A stretch of DNA of 39,479 nt from an uncultured Fluviicola sp. (GCF_902168135.1 NZ_CABHOL010000042.1:1-39479), one strand, 5' to 3'. Positions 16,284 to 24,895 are shown, counted from the first letter of the stretch. The notes: a model not told the origin generated them from the letters alone. Numbers and translations: made by a program.

Positions 16284-16315
16284 AAAGCCCGTCTTTAAAT
16301 GTTAGACGGGCTTTT
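16284..16315. terminator. Bidirectional terminator between convergent genes
   Basis: AAAGCCCGTCT (16284-16294) pairs perfectly with AGACGGGCTTT (16304-16314), with T4 on the plus strand. It lies 75 bp after the DUF2911 stop and 6 bp from the MbnH-like stop, so it probably serves both. Confidence 0.85.
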
Positions 16316-16320
16316 GAATT

Positions 16321-17352
16321 TTAGTGTTTCGGCTCAGCCAGCCAAAAATCGGTCATCAAATGGTAATCGCTCAGGGTATTGAGAAATGCGATCAGCAGTG
16401 TTTTTTCATTCCCCGGCAGCGGTATCCCGTTTTCCAATAGCGGATCAAGCGTAGAAGAATGCTGAACTCCGGTTGCATAATGGTTTAAAACATCATTCAG
16501 GGTATAATATCTCCCATCATGCATGTACGGATAGGTTAGTGCCACGTTGCGCAGACTAGGAACTTTAAACTTTCCTTTGTCGTTTTCGTTCTGTGTAATC
16601 AAAAAACGCCCTCCATCGGAAAAAGACTGGTCCAATCCGTTGTTTCGGAACGAATAATCTGTAAACAGCGGTTCGGTATGACATTGACTGCATTTTTGCT
16701 GAAATAGTTCATATCCCTGTTGTTCGGCATCGGTAAAGGTTGCTTCCCCGTGCTTTACCTGGTCGTACTTCGAATTATTGGAAACAATCATCATCATATA
16801 TTGAGTGAGGGCCTTTAGGACCCTCTGATCTGTAACGTCTTCGGTTCCGTAAGCTTCTTTAAAAAGCTTTTTGTACTTCTCGGATTGTTGCAACTTAGCG
16901 ATAATATTGGCAAGTGTTTCATTCATTTCCACCGGATTGGTCAGCGGAGCAATCGGCATCACTTCAATGTGATTGATTCCTCCGTCCCACATAAAAGACG
17001 GAGACCAGGCCATGTTTGCAATGGATGGAGAATTTCGTGTCCCGAGTAAATTATTCACTCCGGGGCTTAATGCCGTGTTATGTCCGGCAAAAGCATGCGA
17101 ATTTGCATGACAGGATGCACAGGAAACTGTTCCGTCTGAGGATAAAAACGGATCATAAAACAGTTCTCTTCCCAATGTAAACTTCTGAAACGTTTGCTTA
17201 TTATTATCAAAGTTATAAACCGGTTCCGGAAAGTAATCCGGTTTGGAGAATCCCCACTTTTTATAAGGTTCTACCTGTTCCTTTTTACAAGAAACAATCA
17301 GACTGCCAACTGCAATAACAGCAAGCAGCCTGATCCATCTCCAGTTACTCAT
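16321..17352 (-). CDS. MbnH-like diheme cytochrome c peroxidase/MauG family lipoprotein
   Basis: A 343-residue protein. The ATG at 17352 (MSNWRWIRLL) overlaps the end of the upstream gene by 8 bases (ATGAGTAA); an in-frame extension to 17406 would lie inside that gene. The signal peptide ends in a lipobox (LIVSC). Two c-type heme motifs are visible, CASCH at residues 78-82 and CSQCH at 221-225, plus FMWDGG and YPYMHDGRYYTLNDVLNHY, typical of the bacterial diheme peroxidase/MauG superfamily. Directly coupled to an MbnP-family gene, it matches MbnH, which in methanotrophs forms a high-valent diheme species that oxidises a tryptophan of MbnP to kynurenine. Enzyme identity is by motif and neighbourhood; a classical peroxidase is the alternative. 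Confidence 0.88.
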   Translation of the reverse strand: MSNWRWIRLLAVIAVGSLIVSCKKEQVEPYKKWGFSKPDYFPEPVYNFDNNKQTFQKFTLGRELFYDPFLSSDGTVSCASCHANSHAFAGHNTALSPGVNNLLGTRNSPSIANMAWSPSFMWDGGINHIEVMPIAPLTNPVEMNETLANIIAKLQQSEKYKKLFKEAYGTEDVTDQRVLKALTQYMMMIVSNNSKYDQVKHGEATFTDAEQQGYELFQQKCSQCHTEPLFTDYSFRNNGLDQSFSDGGRFLITQNENDKGKFKVPSLRNVALTYPYMHDGRYYTLNDVLNHYATGVQHSSTLDPLLENGIPLPGNEKTLLIAFLNTLSDYHLMTDFWLAEPKH

Positions 17353-18118
17353 GAATGTGTTCGAATTCAAACGAGCCAAAGAAATCATCTGACATTGTTT
17401 TAGCACCTGAACCAGGCATGTGAATCATTGAATTCCCGCTTACACTTCCAACGGTCTGCCACAATGTTTGAGGGGCTGCTTCCAGGTGAATTTGACAATG
17501 TCCGTTTCCACTTACGGAAAGGCTGTTTCCAACAAACGTATGCGACTTTTTGGTAACCACATTATTTACACCGGAGAATCCTCCTAAATGAAAGGCGAAC
17601 GATCCGCCCATGGACGCGTTTGGTGAAATTCCTTCCGCTTTCAGCATAATATAACCGGAATTCCAGCTCCAGAACATGCCCAAAGAAGGCGACAAAGCTC
17701 CGTCCTGTGCGCCTGAAACGTTGCGTGTACTGTCAACACCCAATACATATTCGACCTCGGTGTATTCTCCATAAGGAACGCCGGTCAGCTGCATGGAAGG
17801 AGTGGTTCCCTGGGCAGATAAATCCAACAAAAAGTAGCTGTTTGGCTGTGTCCACCAGCTTCCGTCAGCTTTTTTCAAACGGATATTGGAAATGTAGTAT
17901 TTGAATGTTGTAAAGTTTAAGGAGTCTCCGGTTAAGGGATTGACTAAATCTGTATTCAATTGAAACTCCAGACTGTCCTGCCAGGTGTGTTCTATTTTCA
18001 GGACAACGTTATCTGTTCCCAAAGTTGCTGAATCGGTTGGTTCGATTTTGTCTTTTTTGCATGCGGCAATAGCAGACAATGCAAGGGCAATAAACCCTAG
18101 TTTAAAGGTGTTTTTCAT
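17345..18118 (-). CDS. MbnP-family copper-binding lipoprotein (candidate)
   Basis: A 257-residue predicted lipoprotein (LALSAIAAC, acylation at Cys20). The core has the MbnP-family layout: VVLKIEHTWQDSLEFQLN early, then LNFTTFKYYISNIRLKKADGSW, GVPYGEYTEVEYVLGVDSTRN, MFWSWNSGYIMLKAEG, FAFHLGGF and the His-rich tail FEFEHIHE. Known MbnP proteins bind copper with the help of a kynurenine made from tryptophan by MbnH. Trp46 is a candidate for that residue here, but the assignment needs alignment. The stop overlaps the MbnH-like ATG, indicating translational coupling. The gene follows a Cys-motif protein that resembles copper-linked proteins, so a copper-acquisition or copper-handling role is likely. 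Confidence 0.85.
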   Translation of the reverse strand: MKNTFKLGFIALALSAIAACKKDKIEPTDSATLGTDNVVLKIEHTWQDSLEFQLNTDLVNPLTGDSLNFTTFKYYISNIRLKKADGSWWTQPNSYFLLDLSAQGTTPSMQLTGVPYGEYTEVEYVLGVDSTRNVSGAQDGALSPSLGMFWSWNSGYIMLKAEGISPNASMGGSFAFHLGGFSGVNNVVTKKSHTFVGNSLSVSGNGHCQIHLEAAPQTLWQTVGSVSGNSMIHMPGSGAKTMSDDFFGSFEFEHIHE

Positions 18119-18157
18119 GTTTGTTTTTCTTTCTTAATAAAAATTAATCGGCTCGGG

Positions 18158-18568
18158 TTAAGCGGTTAATTTGATATCAGAAGAAAAACAAGGTGGTTTG
18201 AAACAACAAGCAAGGTATTGCTGCTTCAAAGAATGCCGGTAAATACCGCCTTTGAAGCTGCTGTCAGCTACAGAAGAAAATTCCGCACCAATTGCAGGGA
18301 AGTTTTCGATGTAGAGCAGGAACTCGGCAGATTTGATGTGCTTGGGATTAAAAGGGGCTTTAGATTCGTGGTAATCCGATTCGATCTTTTTTAATTGCTT
18401 TGAAAGGTAACACTGTCCGTTACAATGCATCAATGGATTATCCTTGTTGATACAATACAGTTCCGTAATGCGAATCTGATTGACTTTCCAATCGATGAAA
18501 ATAACAGTCTTAATTGACGCTTGAATCAAAAATGAACAAATAATCAAAAAAAGTACTATTCTTTTCAC
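18158..18568 (-). CDS. Small Cys-motif exported/membrane protein, putative copper handling
   Basis: A 136-residue protein with an N-terminal hydrophobic segment (IVLFLIICSFLIQASIKTVIF). The sequence CINKDNPLMHCNGQCYLSKQLKK (Cys39, Cys49, Cys53) recalls a Bacteroidota family with a C-N-G-x-C-Y-L motif that often neighbours copper genes; this is from memory. The C-terminus adds CCFKPPC (Cys121, 122, 127). The frame allows a GTG at 18604, but a -7-like TACTTTCG at 18580-18573 and the short basic leader before the hydrophobic segment favour the GTG at 18568. It lies 39 bp upstream of the MbnP-like gene, and the three genes form one minus-strand unit. Confidence 0.72.
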   Translation of the reverse strand: MKRIVLFLIICSFLIQASIKTVIFIDWKVNQIRITELYCINKDNPLMHCNGQCYLSKQLKKIESDYHESKAPFNPKHIKSAEFLLYIENFPAIGAEFSSVADSSFKGGIYRHSLKQQYLACCFKPPCFSSDIKLTA

Positions 18569-18572
18569 AGTG

Positions 18573-18580
18573 CGAAAGTA
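18573..18580 (-). promoter_or_regulatory. Putative -7 element of the copper unit
   Basis: On the minus strand TACTTTCG (18580-18573) matches 7 of 8 consensus positions and ends 4 bases before the GTG at 18568. This would make the mRNA leaderless or nearly so. The same octamer precedes the gene at 26193-27605. Confidence 0.4.
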
Positions 18581-18733
18581 AGTGTTTTTTGGAAGTGATT
18601 TCACATGTGCAATTGAAATATTTCGATAGAATTATTCCTGAAATCCTTGTAGCTTTACGTTGCAAAAAATCCGATGATCTGATGCGTCTTTTGACAGAAA
18701 CTTGGTCAGGAGCCGCAAAACACAAATAAACTT

Positions 18734-19849
18734 ATGAAATTCTTAGTGCTCCTATTTTTTGTAACCCTTATAAGCGGTCATTTACTTGGCCAGGTCGTTA
18801 ATACGGGTATGACAGCGAATTATGACTCCTTGGAAATCGGAAAAATAAAGATCGGAGGCCTGGTTGATGCTTATTATGGATTCGATTTCAATCATCCGGA
18901 AACTTCCGACAGGCCCTATTTTGTTTCATCATCACGCCATAATGAGATTAATATAAACCTGGCCTACATCGAATTGCAGTATATCAATAAACGTGTACGA
19001 GGGAGACTGGTTCCCGGATTCGGGACCTATATCAATGCCAACTATGCCAATGAAAAAGGAAGTCTGAAAAACCTGGTTGAAGCAAACGTAGGAGTTCGCA
19101 TTTCGAAGAATAGAGATATCTGGGTTGATGCCGGAATTATGGGGTCTCCTTTCACCAATGAAACGGCGATTTCAAAAGATCATCCCATGTATACCCGTTC
19201 ATTTGCTCCGGAATACGTGCCTTATTATTTGACAGGAGTAAAAGTTAGTGCACCGATCGGAAAAAAAATAAAGGCATACGGATATATTCTCAACGGCTGG
19301 CAGGTCATAAACGATGTAAATAATCCGCTTTCGGTGGGAACTCAGGTAGAATACCGTCCATCAAATAATGTACTCATTAACTGGGATACTTATGTGGGAG
19401 ATGAGTCCTCCAAGCTAACACCGGAAAATCGGACACGCTATTTCACGGATGTTTATTTCATTTATAATTCTTCCCGCAAGTTTTCAATGACCTCATGCGC
19501 ATATATTGGTCTGCAAGACAAAAAGGATACATTGGGAGTTAAATCCCGGGCCGTTTGGTGGCAGGCTAATGTAATCGCGGCATATCAATTTACCAAAGCG
19601 ATTTCATTAGCAGGTCGAATAGAATACTTTAATGACCTGAAATCCGTACACGTTGTTCCGATTACCTCTGTAAAAGGATTCGATGCCTATAGTGCCGGGT
19701 TGTGCCTGAATGTGAAAGTGGGAAACAATGCCCTTTTCCGATTGGAAGGGAGATCGTTTTATTCAGACCGGAAAATGTTTATCGGCGAAAACAAACAGGA
19801 AACGAATTGGAGTAATCTGTTGATCACGAATTTAACGGTTTGGTTTTAA
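18734..19849 (+). CDS. BBP2-like outer membrane beta-barrel protein
   Basis: A 371-residue protein with a signal peptide (LLFFVTLISGHLLGQ). It then shows alternating beta-strands typical of a large barrel: IKIGGLVDAYYGFDFNHPE, NININLAYIELQYINKRVRGRLVPGFG, IWVDAGIMGSPFTNE, YYLTGVKVSAPIGKKIKAYGYILNGW and the C-terminal aromatic end NLLITNLTVWF. The opening motif and length match the putative beta-barrel porin-2 (OmpL-like, BBP2) family. The substrate is unknown. It is divergent from the copper unit (165 bp between putative starts), so a shared regulatory region is possible. Confidence 0.83.
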   Translation: MKFLVLLFFVTLISGHLLGQVVNTGMTANYDSLEIGKIKIGGLVDAYYGFDFNHPETSDRPYFVSSSRHNEININLAYIELQYINKRVRGRLVPGFGTYINANYANEKGSLKNLVEANVGVRISKNRDIWVDAGIMGSPFTNETAISKDHPMYTRSFAPEYVPYYLTGVKVSAPIGKKIKAYGYILNGWQVINDVNNPLSVGTQVEYRPSNNVLINWDTYVGDESSKLTPENRTRYFTDVYFIYNSSRKFSMTSCAYIGLQDKKDTLGVKSRAVWWQANVIAAYQFTKAISLAGRIEYFNDLKSVHVVPITSVKGFDAYSAGLCLNVKVGNNALFRLEGRSFYSDRKMFIGENKQETNWSNLLITNLTVWF

Positions 19850-19890
19850 CACATCATTTCTTCTGTTCTCCCGTATCAGTAAACTTTCTT

Positions 19891-21609
19891 CTACACTTCC
19901 GGTTGTTTACCTTTTTGCAAAAATAACTGGATAATCCCCGCGATAATCAACACCAACATACAGCCTATTACGTTCAGCCAAAGGAAGGAGATCACATCGA
20001 TTGCGTAAATACCGATTACAATCACTTCAGTGATGATCGCTCCCCAGAAAACGGCTAAGCCGCCAATTCTTTTCAGATAGAATGCCACCAGGAACATTCC
20101 TAAAATAGTTCCGTAGAAAAGGGATCCCAATACGTTTACAGCTTCAATCAAACTTCCCAGTTTGCTGGCAAACATAGCAGTGGCAATGGCAAAAAGTCCC
20201 CAACCGAATGTGAACCACCTGGAAGCTTTGTAATAATGCAACTCGCTTTTGTCTTTCACCCACATCCGTTTGTAAAGGTCAATAACTGTGGTCGAAGCCA
20301 GAGAATTCAACGCTGCGGCGATACTTCCCCAGGCCGCCAGGAAAATCATGGCAATCAGTAAACCGATTAAACCTTTGGGTAGGTTTTCCACTACGAAATA
20401 GAGGAAAATGTAATTGGTATCGTTGGTATCCGCAGTACTATTGGCTTTCTTCATCACCGCCAAAGCATCTTCACGCACTACTTTTGTCTGTGATTCGATC
20501 TGAAGGAGGTTCTTTTGTAAATGATCGATTTCCGGCTGGTTTTCGGCATTCAAAGCATCTGCCAGTTGGGTGGTTTGCACCTGTCGAATGGTGTTCAAAG
20601 AATCATGTTTTGCCTGAAGTGCACGGAATTCTGTTTTGTATCCGGAAGCCAGGACCTTATCCACTTCTTTCTGATTGAAGAAGATAGGCGATTGGAAAAA
20701 CATATAGAAGACAAAGACCAAACTTCCCACCAGTAATATCAGGAATTGCATAGGCACTTTCACCAAACCGTTCATGAGCAATCCTGTCCGGCTTTCTTTG
20801 GTATTCTTAGCCGTCAGATAACGCCCAACCTGCGACTGATCAGTTCCGAAATAGGAGAGGGCTAAAAAGAATCCACCGATCAATCCGCTCCAGATGTTGT
20901 ACTTGTCTTTCCACCACGCGGAATCTGTAACATCAATCTTGGTTTCAATGACATTCAGTTTTCCCATTTTCCCGGCAACATGCAAAGCATCGGTGAAGCT
21001 GACATTTTTCGGAAGCATTTGAACAACCAGGTATCCGGCCAGGAACATCCCGATGAATACCACGATCAATTGCTGCATTTGTGTATAGGTCACAGCTTTC
21101 GTTCCGCCTGTCACGGTATAAATGATAAGGAATCCTCCCATTACGAGGTTCGTGTAATAAATATTCCAGCCAAGCAGGGAAGCCAAAATGATAGAAGGGG
21201 CATAAATACTGATTCCGGTTGAAAGTGCACGCTGCACCAAAAATAAAATAGAAGCCAGTGAGCGTGTTTTCAGATCAAAACGCTGTTCCAGGTACTCGTA
21301 GGCCGTAAAAACTTTCAGCTTGTGATAAATCGGGATAAAAGTAACACATAGAACGACCATGGCCAATGGCAGCCCGAAATAGTACTGAACAAAGCGCATT
21401 CCATCGGTATAAGCCTGACCCGGTGCCGAGAGGAAAGTAATAGCGCTCGCCTGTGTTCCCATGATGGAAAGCAGGATCAGGATCCAGCTCATGGAATTAC
21501 TGCTTTTGAAATAGCCGTCCAGGGTCTTTTCGCTCTTGCTTTTATACAAGCCGTAACCGATGACAGCCAGCAATGTAATAATCAGTACAATCCAATCTAT
21601 CGCGCTCAT
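19891..21609 (-). CDS. Sodium:solute symporter (SSS family)
   Basis: A 572-residue integral membrane protein. The ATG at 21609 (MSAIDWIVLIITLLAVIGYG) fits the family; an extension to 21684 reads through the small upstream gene in another frame. It has about 13 membrane segments with SSS signatures: LDGYFKSSNSMSWILILLSIMGTQASAITFLSAPGQAYTDG near TM2, and RALSTGISIYAPSIIL. A hydrophilic insert (about residues 310-385) has helical coiled-coil character and is unusual. Members co-transport sugars, amino or organic acids with sodium; the substrate is not evident. The start overlaps the stop of a 36-residue peptide by four bases (ATGA). Confidence 0.93.
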   Translation of the reverse strand: MSAIDWIVLIITLLAVIGYGLYKSKSEKTLDGYFKSSNSMSWILILLSIMGTQASAITFLSAPGQAYTDGMRFVQYYFGLPLAMVVLCVTFIPIYHKLKVFTAYEYLEQRFDLKTRSLASILFLVQRALSTGISIYAPSIILASLLGWNIYYTNLVMGGFLIIYTVTGGTKAVTYTQMQQLIVVFIGMFLAGYLVVQMLPKNVSFTDALHVAGKMGKLNVIETKIDVTDSAWWKDKYNIWSGLIGGFFLALSYFGTDQSQVGRYLTAKNTKESRTGLLMNGLVKVPMQFLILLVGSLVFVFYMFFQSPIFFNQKEVDKVLASGYKTEFRALQAKHDSLNTIRQVQTTQLADALNAENQPEIDHLQKNLLQIESQTKVVREDALAVMKKANSTADTNDTNYIFLYFVVENLPKGLIGLLIAMIFLAAWGSIAAALNSLASTTVIDLYKRMWVKDKSELHYYKASRWFTFGWGLFAIATAMFASKLGSLIEAVNVLGSLFYGTILGMFLVAFYLKRIGGLAVFWGAIITEVIVIGIYAIDVISFLWLNVIGCMLVLIIAGIIQLFLQKGKQPEV

Positions 21610-21716
21610 GAGAAATGTCGGGTAAAAAAGTAAAAGAATACGATCAGCACTGCCAGTGCACCGATCACTCCGGCATATGCCCAATTCCAGTTTTTATGAT
21701 CTTGATCTTCACTCAT
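21606..21716 (-). CDS. 36-residue single-span membrane peptide coupled to the symporter
   Basis: ATG at 21716, stop TGA at 21608-21606, sharing ATGA with the symporter start at 21609. The product begins MSEDQDHKNWNWAYAGVIG and ends FTRHFS. It has an acidic N-terminus, one hydrophobic span (about residues 14-32, AYAGVIGALAVLIVFFYFF) and a short basic tail. Four-base overlap is the classic arrangement for translational coupling. The size is too short for usual ORF calling. It could be a small accessory subunit or regulator of the symporter, by analogy with small membrane partners of other transporters, but no named family is recognised. Confidence 0.72.
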   Translation of the reverse strand: MSEDQDHKNWNWAYAGVIGALAVLIVFFYFFTRHFS

Positions 21717-21737
21717 GAAATCTCTTTCTTGTATTTG

Positions 21738-21775
21738 AAACCGTAGGGGGGAGTCGCGACTTACCCCTACGGTTT
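21738..21775. terminator. Imperfect palindrome with GTAGGGG core (terminator/REP-like)
   Basis: AAACCGTAGGGG (21738-21749) pairs with CCCCTACGGTTT (21764-21775), and an inner palindrome AGTCGCGACT fills the loop. It lies 2 bp beyond the PIG-L stop (21778, minus strand), so it can terminate that transcript. It shares its GTAGGGG core with the palindrome at 7744-7785. Confidence 0.75.
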
Positions 21776-21777
21776 TA

Positions 21778-24267
21778 TTATTTGTTTTGCGGCAAGCTCA
21801 ACAAGTTCACAAACAAACGGTAAGCACCCGGAATTCCTGCCGGTAACTCCCGGAAAAACACCAATCCCGTGTATACGAAGTTCCCTTTTCCGTGTTTTGC
21901 AATGATAAGGCTTCCGGAACTTGGTTTTTCGTTCGGATCGTGCATCGAAAAGACGGTTTCATAATGCGGGTCCATTTCCGTAGCAAAATAAATCCCGCGT
22001 TCCTGCACCCAGCCTTCAAAATCCTTTTGCGTAATGATATTCGGTGTGTTCAAAACCGGGTGTTTCGGATTGGTGAATTCTACGGCTGCATTGTCAACTG
22101 TTACACGGTCCCTGGAAATGGTGAACGGAAAAGGACCGATCTTCGTTTCCATCGGAGCAATGCGGTTATTGGTGTTGTATTGAACGATCAGGTTTCCTCC
22201 CTGCTGTACATAATTCATTAATTTGTCATAATATACACGCATGCGGTCGTTGGTATTGTAAGCGCGAACACCTGTTACAATACTCGCATACACGCTCAGA
22301 TCTTCTTTCGCCAATAATTCATCTGTCAATAAGGTCACGTCGTAACCGATCTGCGTTAAACAAGCTACCACATTATCTCCGGCCCCGGGAATGTATGCGA
22401 TCTTATTGTTTGTTTTCTTTAAGTCAAGGAATACGATTTTTGCTTCGGCATCGCTTAAGAAGAACTGGTAAGGGATGTGGTCGTATTCAATGCGTGTTAT
22501 GCTTTTGGTATATTGACTTCCATCGATTAAAACAGAAGCACGCAGCTGTCCGTCTTTTCCGCTCTTTTCAGGGGTAAGTATGGCTTTTACGATTTGTTCG
22601 TCGCCTTTTTTCTCCAGGTTTACTTCCGGATTTTTAATCTCTATTTTCCAACCTGCAGGAACGGCAACTTTTACGGTTCCTTTTACTTTTGCCTGGTTTG
22701 CTTTAACGGTAAAAGAAATTTCTTTCGGAGTCATGGCACTGAAGACAAAGACCTGGTCGGTGATATTGATCGTAACCGGAGGCAGGATCTCAAACGGACG
22801 GTAAACTTCTCCTTTTACAGGGTCCGTGGATTTGAAGACCAACCCGCGTTCCACATCGAAATTTATTCCATCGATGCTGATATGGTAAACAACGCTTTTT
22901 GCAGATCTGTTCTCCGGGGTTCCGATCAAAGCAGAATTGCTTACCGTATACATTCCAATGGTATGTGGTTCTGCCAGCCAGTAAGGGGTTGAGTATGCAC
23001 TTGTCTTCGGAAGAATTTCTTTTTGCTCAATCGTTTCCAGTTTGTTTTTGTTCAATGTAAGCGTTGTGCTTTTGTCCGTTTGACCGATGAATGACAAACC
23101 ATTCAGCTTCACATTTCCAATGTTGCGTGCAATAATCTGGTTTGAAATAGTGATTTCACTTCCCGGAACGGCGCTGTAATCAGAAACCGTTGATTCCATC
23201 CATAAACCGGCACATTGAATGATCAGTTCCTGACAAGCCTCAAGCTTCCGGTTTTTCCAGTAACAAACATTCGGATCTTTCTCGTCAAGCTGCTGCAATT
23301 TGGTATAAACATTTTCCAATGCAGGAAGAGAACCTTCCGGGTGCTGCGGATTGAAATTCGCGATACAGGCATTTAATAAATTTTCAATGTCTGCAGAAAC
23401 CGGAAGACGTTTCCAGGAAGTATTCACTCCTTCAAAGATGTCCTTTTCAGCCGGTTCGCCTTTTAGGAATTTAAAATATTCGATGCTTTCTCCGCGTTGT
23501 TTTGCCGATCCGAATCCCTGGCTTTTATGCATCGAACGGCTGTTTGCAGCTACTTCACCGTAACTGATTCCGAGTAACGGATTGTAAGTTCCCACATCCA
23601 GTTTTAACTGGTCTTCCGAGGTTGTATTGTTTCCCCCGAAATTGAAGGTATTCCAGAAAATGCGTTTTGTTTTCCAAACTTGTACTTCTTTGAGTTGTTC
23701 CGGGAATTTGGTCGGATCAGCTGCCAGGTCAAATGCTTCCATGGCCAAGATTGCCGAAGCGGTGTGGTGTCCGTGTCCACCTTCACCTGTTGTAGGGAAA
23801 CGGCAGATGATCACATCCGGTTTGAATCGGCGGATTGCCAATACAACATCTTTTAGAATGCTGTCTTTGTTCCAGATCGTAAATGTTTCTTCCGGGTTTT
23901 TGGAGAATCCGAAGTCGTTTGCGCGTGTAAAGAATTGTTCTGCTCCGTCTGTTCTTCTGGCAGCCAGTAGTTCCTGTGTACGGATAAGCCCCAGAGCTTC
24001 GCCCTGTTCTTTCCCGATGAGGTTTTGACCGCCGTCCCCACGAGTAAGTGATAAATAACCGGTGCGAAGGTTTTTCTCTTTGGCAAGATAACCTAATAAA
24101 CGGGTGTTCTCGTCATCCGGATGCGCAGCAATGTAAAGTACCGAGCCAACGGTGTTTAGTTTCTTGATTCCCAGAAGGATTTCCGCAGAATTTAATTCCG
24201 GGGAAGTTTGAGCGATTAAGTTTTGTCCGAGAAAAAATGCTAGAGCGAGTGAAAATAGTTTAATCAT
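21778..24267 (-). CDS. Large exported PIG-L family deacetylase
   Basis: An 829-residue exported protein (signal FSLALAFFLGQNLIAQ). The N-terminal third is a LmbE/PIG-L zinc deacetylase domain: AAHPDDE at residues 48-53 supplies the zinc ligands and catalytic Asp, and GEGGHGHHTAS (His165, 167, 168) gives the second zinc motif. The central part has Ig-like or bacterial-alpha-2-like beta segments (VTINITDQVFVF, KVAVPAGWKIEI). The C-terminal region (YIPGAGDNVVACLTQIGYDVTLL ... TGVRAYNTNDRM) looks like a GATase1/ThuA-type Rossmann domain. Such proteins deacetylate N-acetyl sugars or related conjugates; the substrate is not known. It may be in the same transcription unit as the symporter if the hairpin at 21738-21775 is read through. 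Confidence 0.93.
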   Translation of the reverse strand: MIKLFSLALAFFLGQNLIAQTSPELNSAEILLGIKKLNTVGSVLYIAAHPDDENTRLLGYLAKEKNLRTGYLSLTRGDGGQNLIGKEQGEALGLIRTQELLAARRTDGAEQFFTRANDFGFSKNPEETFTIWNKDSILKDVVLAIRRFKPDVIICRFPTTGEGGHGHHTASAILAMEAFDLAADPTKFPEQLKEVQVWKTKRIFWNTFNFGGNNTTSEDQLKLDVGTYNPLLGISYGEVAANSRSMHKSQGFGSAKQRGESIEYFKFLKGEPAEKDIFEGVNTSWKRLPVSADIENLLNACIANFNPQHPEGSLPALENVYTKLQQLDEKDPNVCYWKNRKLEACQELIIQCAGLWMESTVSDYSAVPGSEITISNQIIARNIGNVKLNGLSFIGQTDKSTTLTLNKNKLETIEQKEILPKTSAYSTPYWLAEPHTIGMYTVSNSALIGTPENRSAKSVVYHISIDGINFDVERGLVFKSTDPVKGEVYRPFEILPPVTINITDQVFVFSAMTPKEISFTVKANQAKVKGTVKVAVPAGWKIEIKNPEVNLEKKGDEQIVKAILTPEKSGKDGQLRASVLIDGSQYTKSITRIEYDHIPYQFFLSDAEAKIVFLDLKKTNNKIAYIPGAGDNVVACLTQIGYDVTLLTDELLAKEDLSVYASIVTGVRAYNTNDRMRVYYDKLMNYVQQGGNLIVQYNTNNRIAPMETKIGPFPFTISRDRVTVDNAAVEFTNPKHPVLNTPNIITQKDFEGWVQERGIYFATEMDPHYETVFSMHDPNEKPSSGSLIIAKHGKGNFVYTGLVFFRELPAGIPGAYRLFVNLLSLPQNK

Positions 24268-24436
24268 GCGTTTGTAAAGTGTAATATCGTGCGCAATAAT
24301 ACAGGAAATCTGGCATTTGATGACTAAGACCTTCCGGTCTTTAACAATTCTTTAAGGAAGTTTGCAAGGAGGTGAAGTTCCTTTTCGTATCTTCAAACAG
24401 GACTTTTGCACTACAGCAAGAGTGAAACTGTAAGTT

Positions 24437-24895
24437 ATGGTTTTGAGAATAATCCTTTTTTTAGGCATCAACTTTGCTGCTTTGGCAATTGGTTCATTGT
24501 TCACAAATGCAGGTGTTTCTTCCGACTGGTACCTGTCGTTAAACAAAGCTCCGTGGACTCCTCCGGGTTGGGCATTCGGAGCAGCCTGGACAACCATCAT
24601 GATCTGTTTTGCAATCTACATGGCTTTCGTTTATCAAATCACTCACAACAAGAAACTGCTGATTACGCTTTTCAGCATTCAGTGGGTTTTAAACGTACTT
24701 TGGAACCCGGTGTTTTTTTATTTTCATCAGGCGGGTGCAGGTTTGGTTGTCATTACCGCATTGACAATTGTTGTCGGAGCATTTTTATTTCGCTACGGAG
24801 CCGCAATGAAATTGAAATCCTTACTGATACTACCGTATTTTTTGTGGTTATTGATCGCTACCTCACTTAATGCCTATATTCTGGTGAGAAACTAA
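24437..24895 (+). CDS. tspO: TspO/MBR family protein
   Basis: A 152-residue membrane protein with five hydrophobic spans. It has the TspO signatures WYLSLNKAPWTPPGWAFGAAWT after TM1 and SIQWVLNVLWNPVFFYF in TM3, with the ASLNAYI-type end (LIATSLNAYILVRN). TspO proteins bind porphyrins and cholesterol-like ligands and act in stress and tetrapyrrole control in bacteria. Length matches the family (about 155-165). It is divergent from the PIG-L gene (169 bp between starts) and ends in a 4-base convergent overlap with the MFS gene, so its transcript can interfere with that of the permease. Confidence 0.94.
   Translation: MVLRIILFLGINFAALAIGSLFTNAGVSSDWYLSLNKAPWTPPGWAFGAAWTTIMICFAIYMAFVYQITHNKKLLITLFSIQWVLNVLWNPVFFYFHQAGAGLVVITALTIVVGAFLFRYGAAMKLKSLLILPYFLWLLIATSLNAYILVRN

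Noticed and set aside
19891-21684. Symporter extension to 21684
   Set aside because: The extra residues are an out-of-frame reading of the 36-residue peptide gene; the ATG at 21609 gives the family start.
24406-24870. Plus-strand 154-residue ORF overlapping tspO
   Set aside because: Shadow frame of tspO, which carries all the TspO motifs in the other frame.
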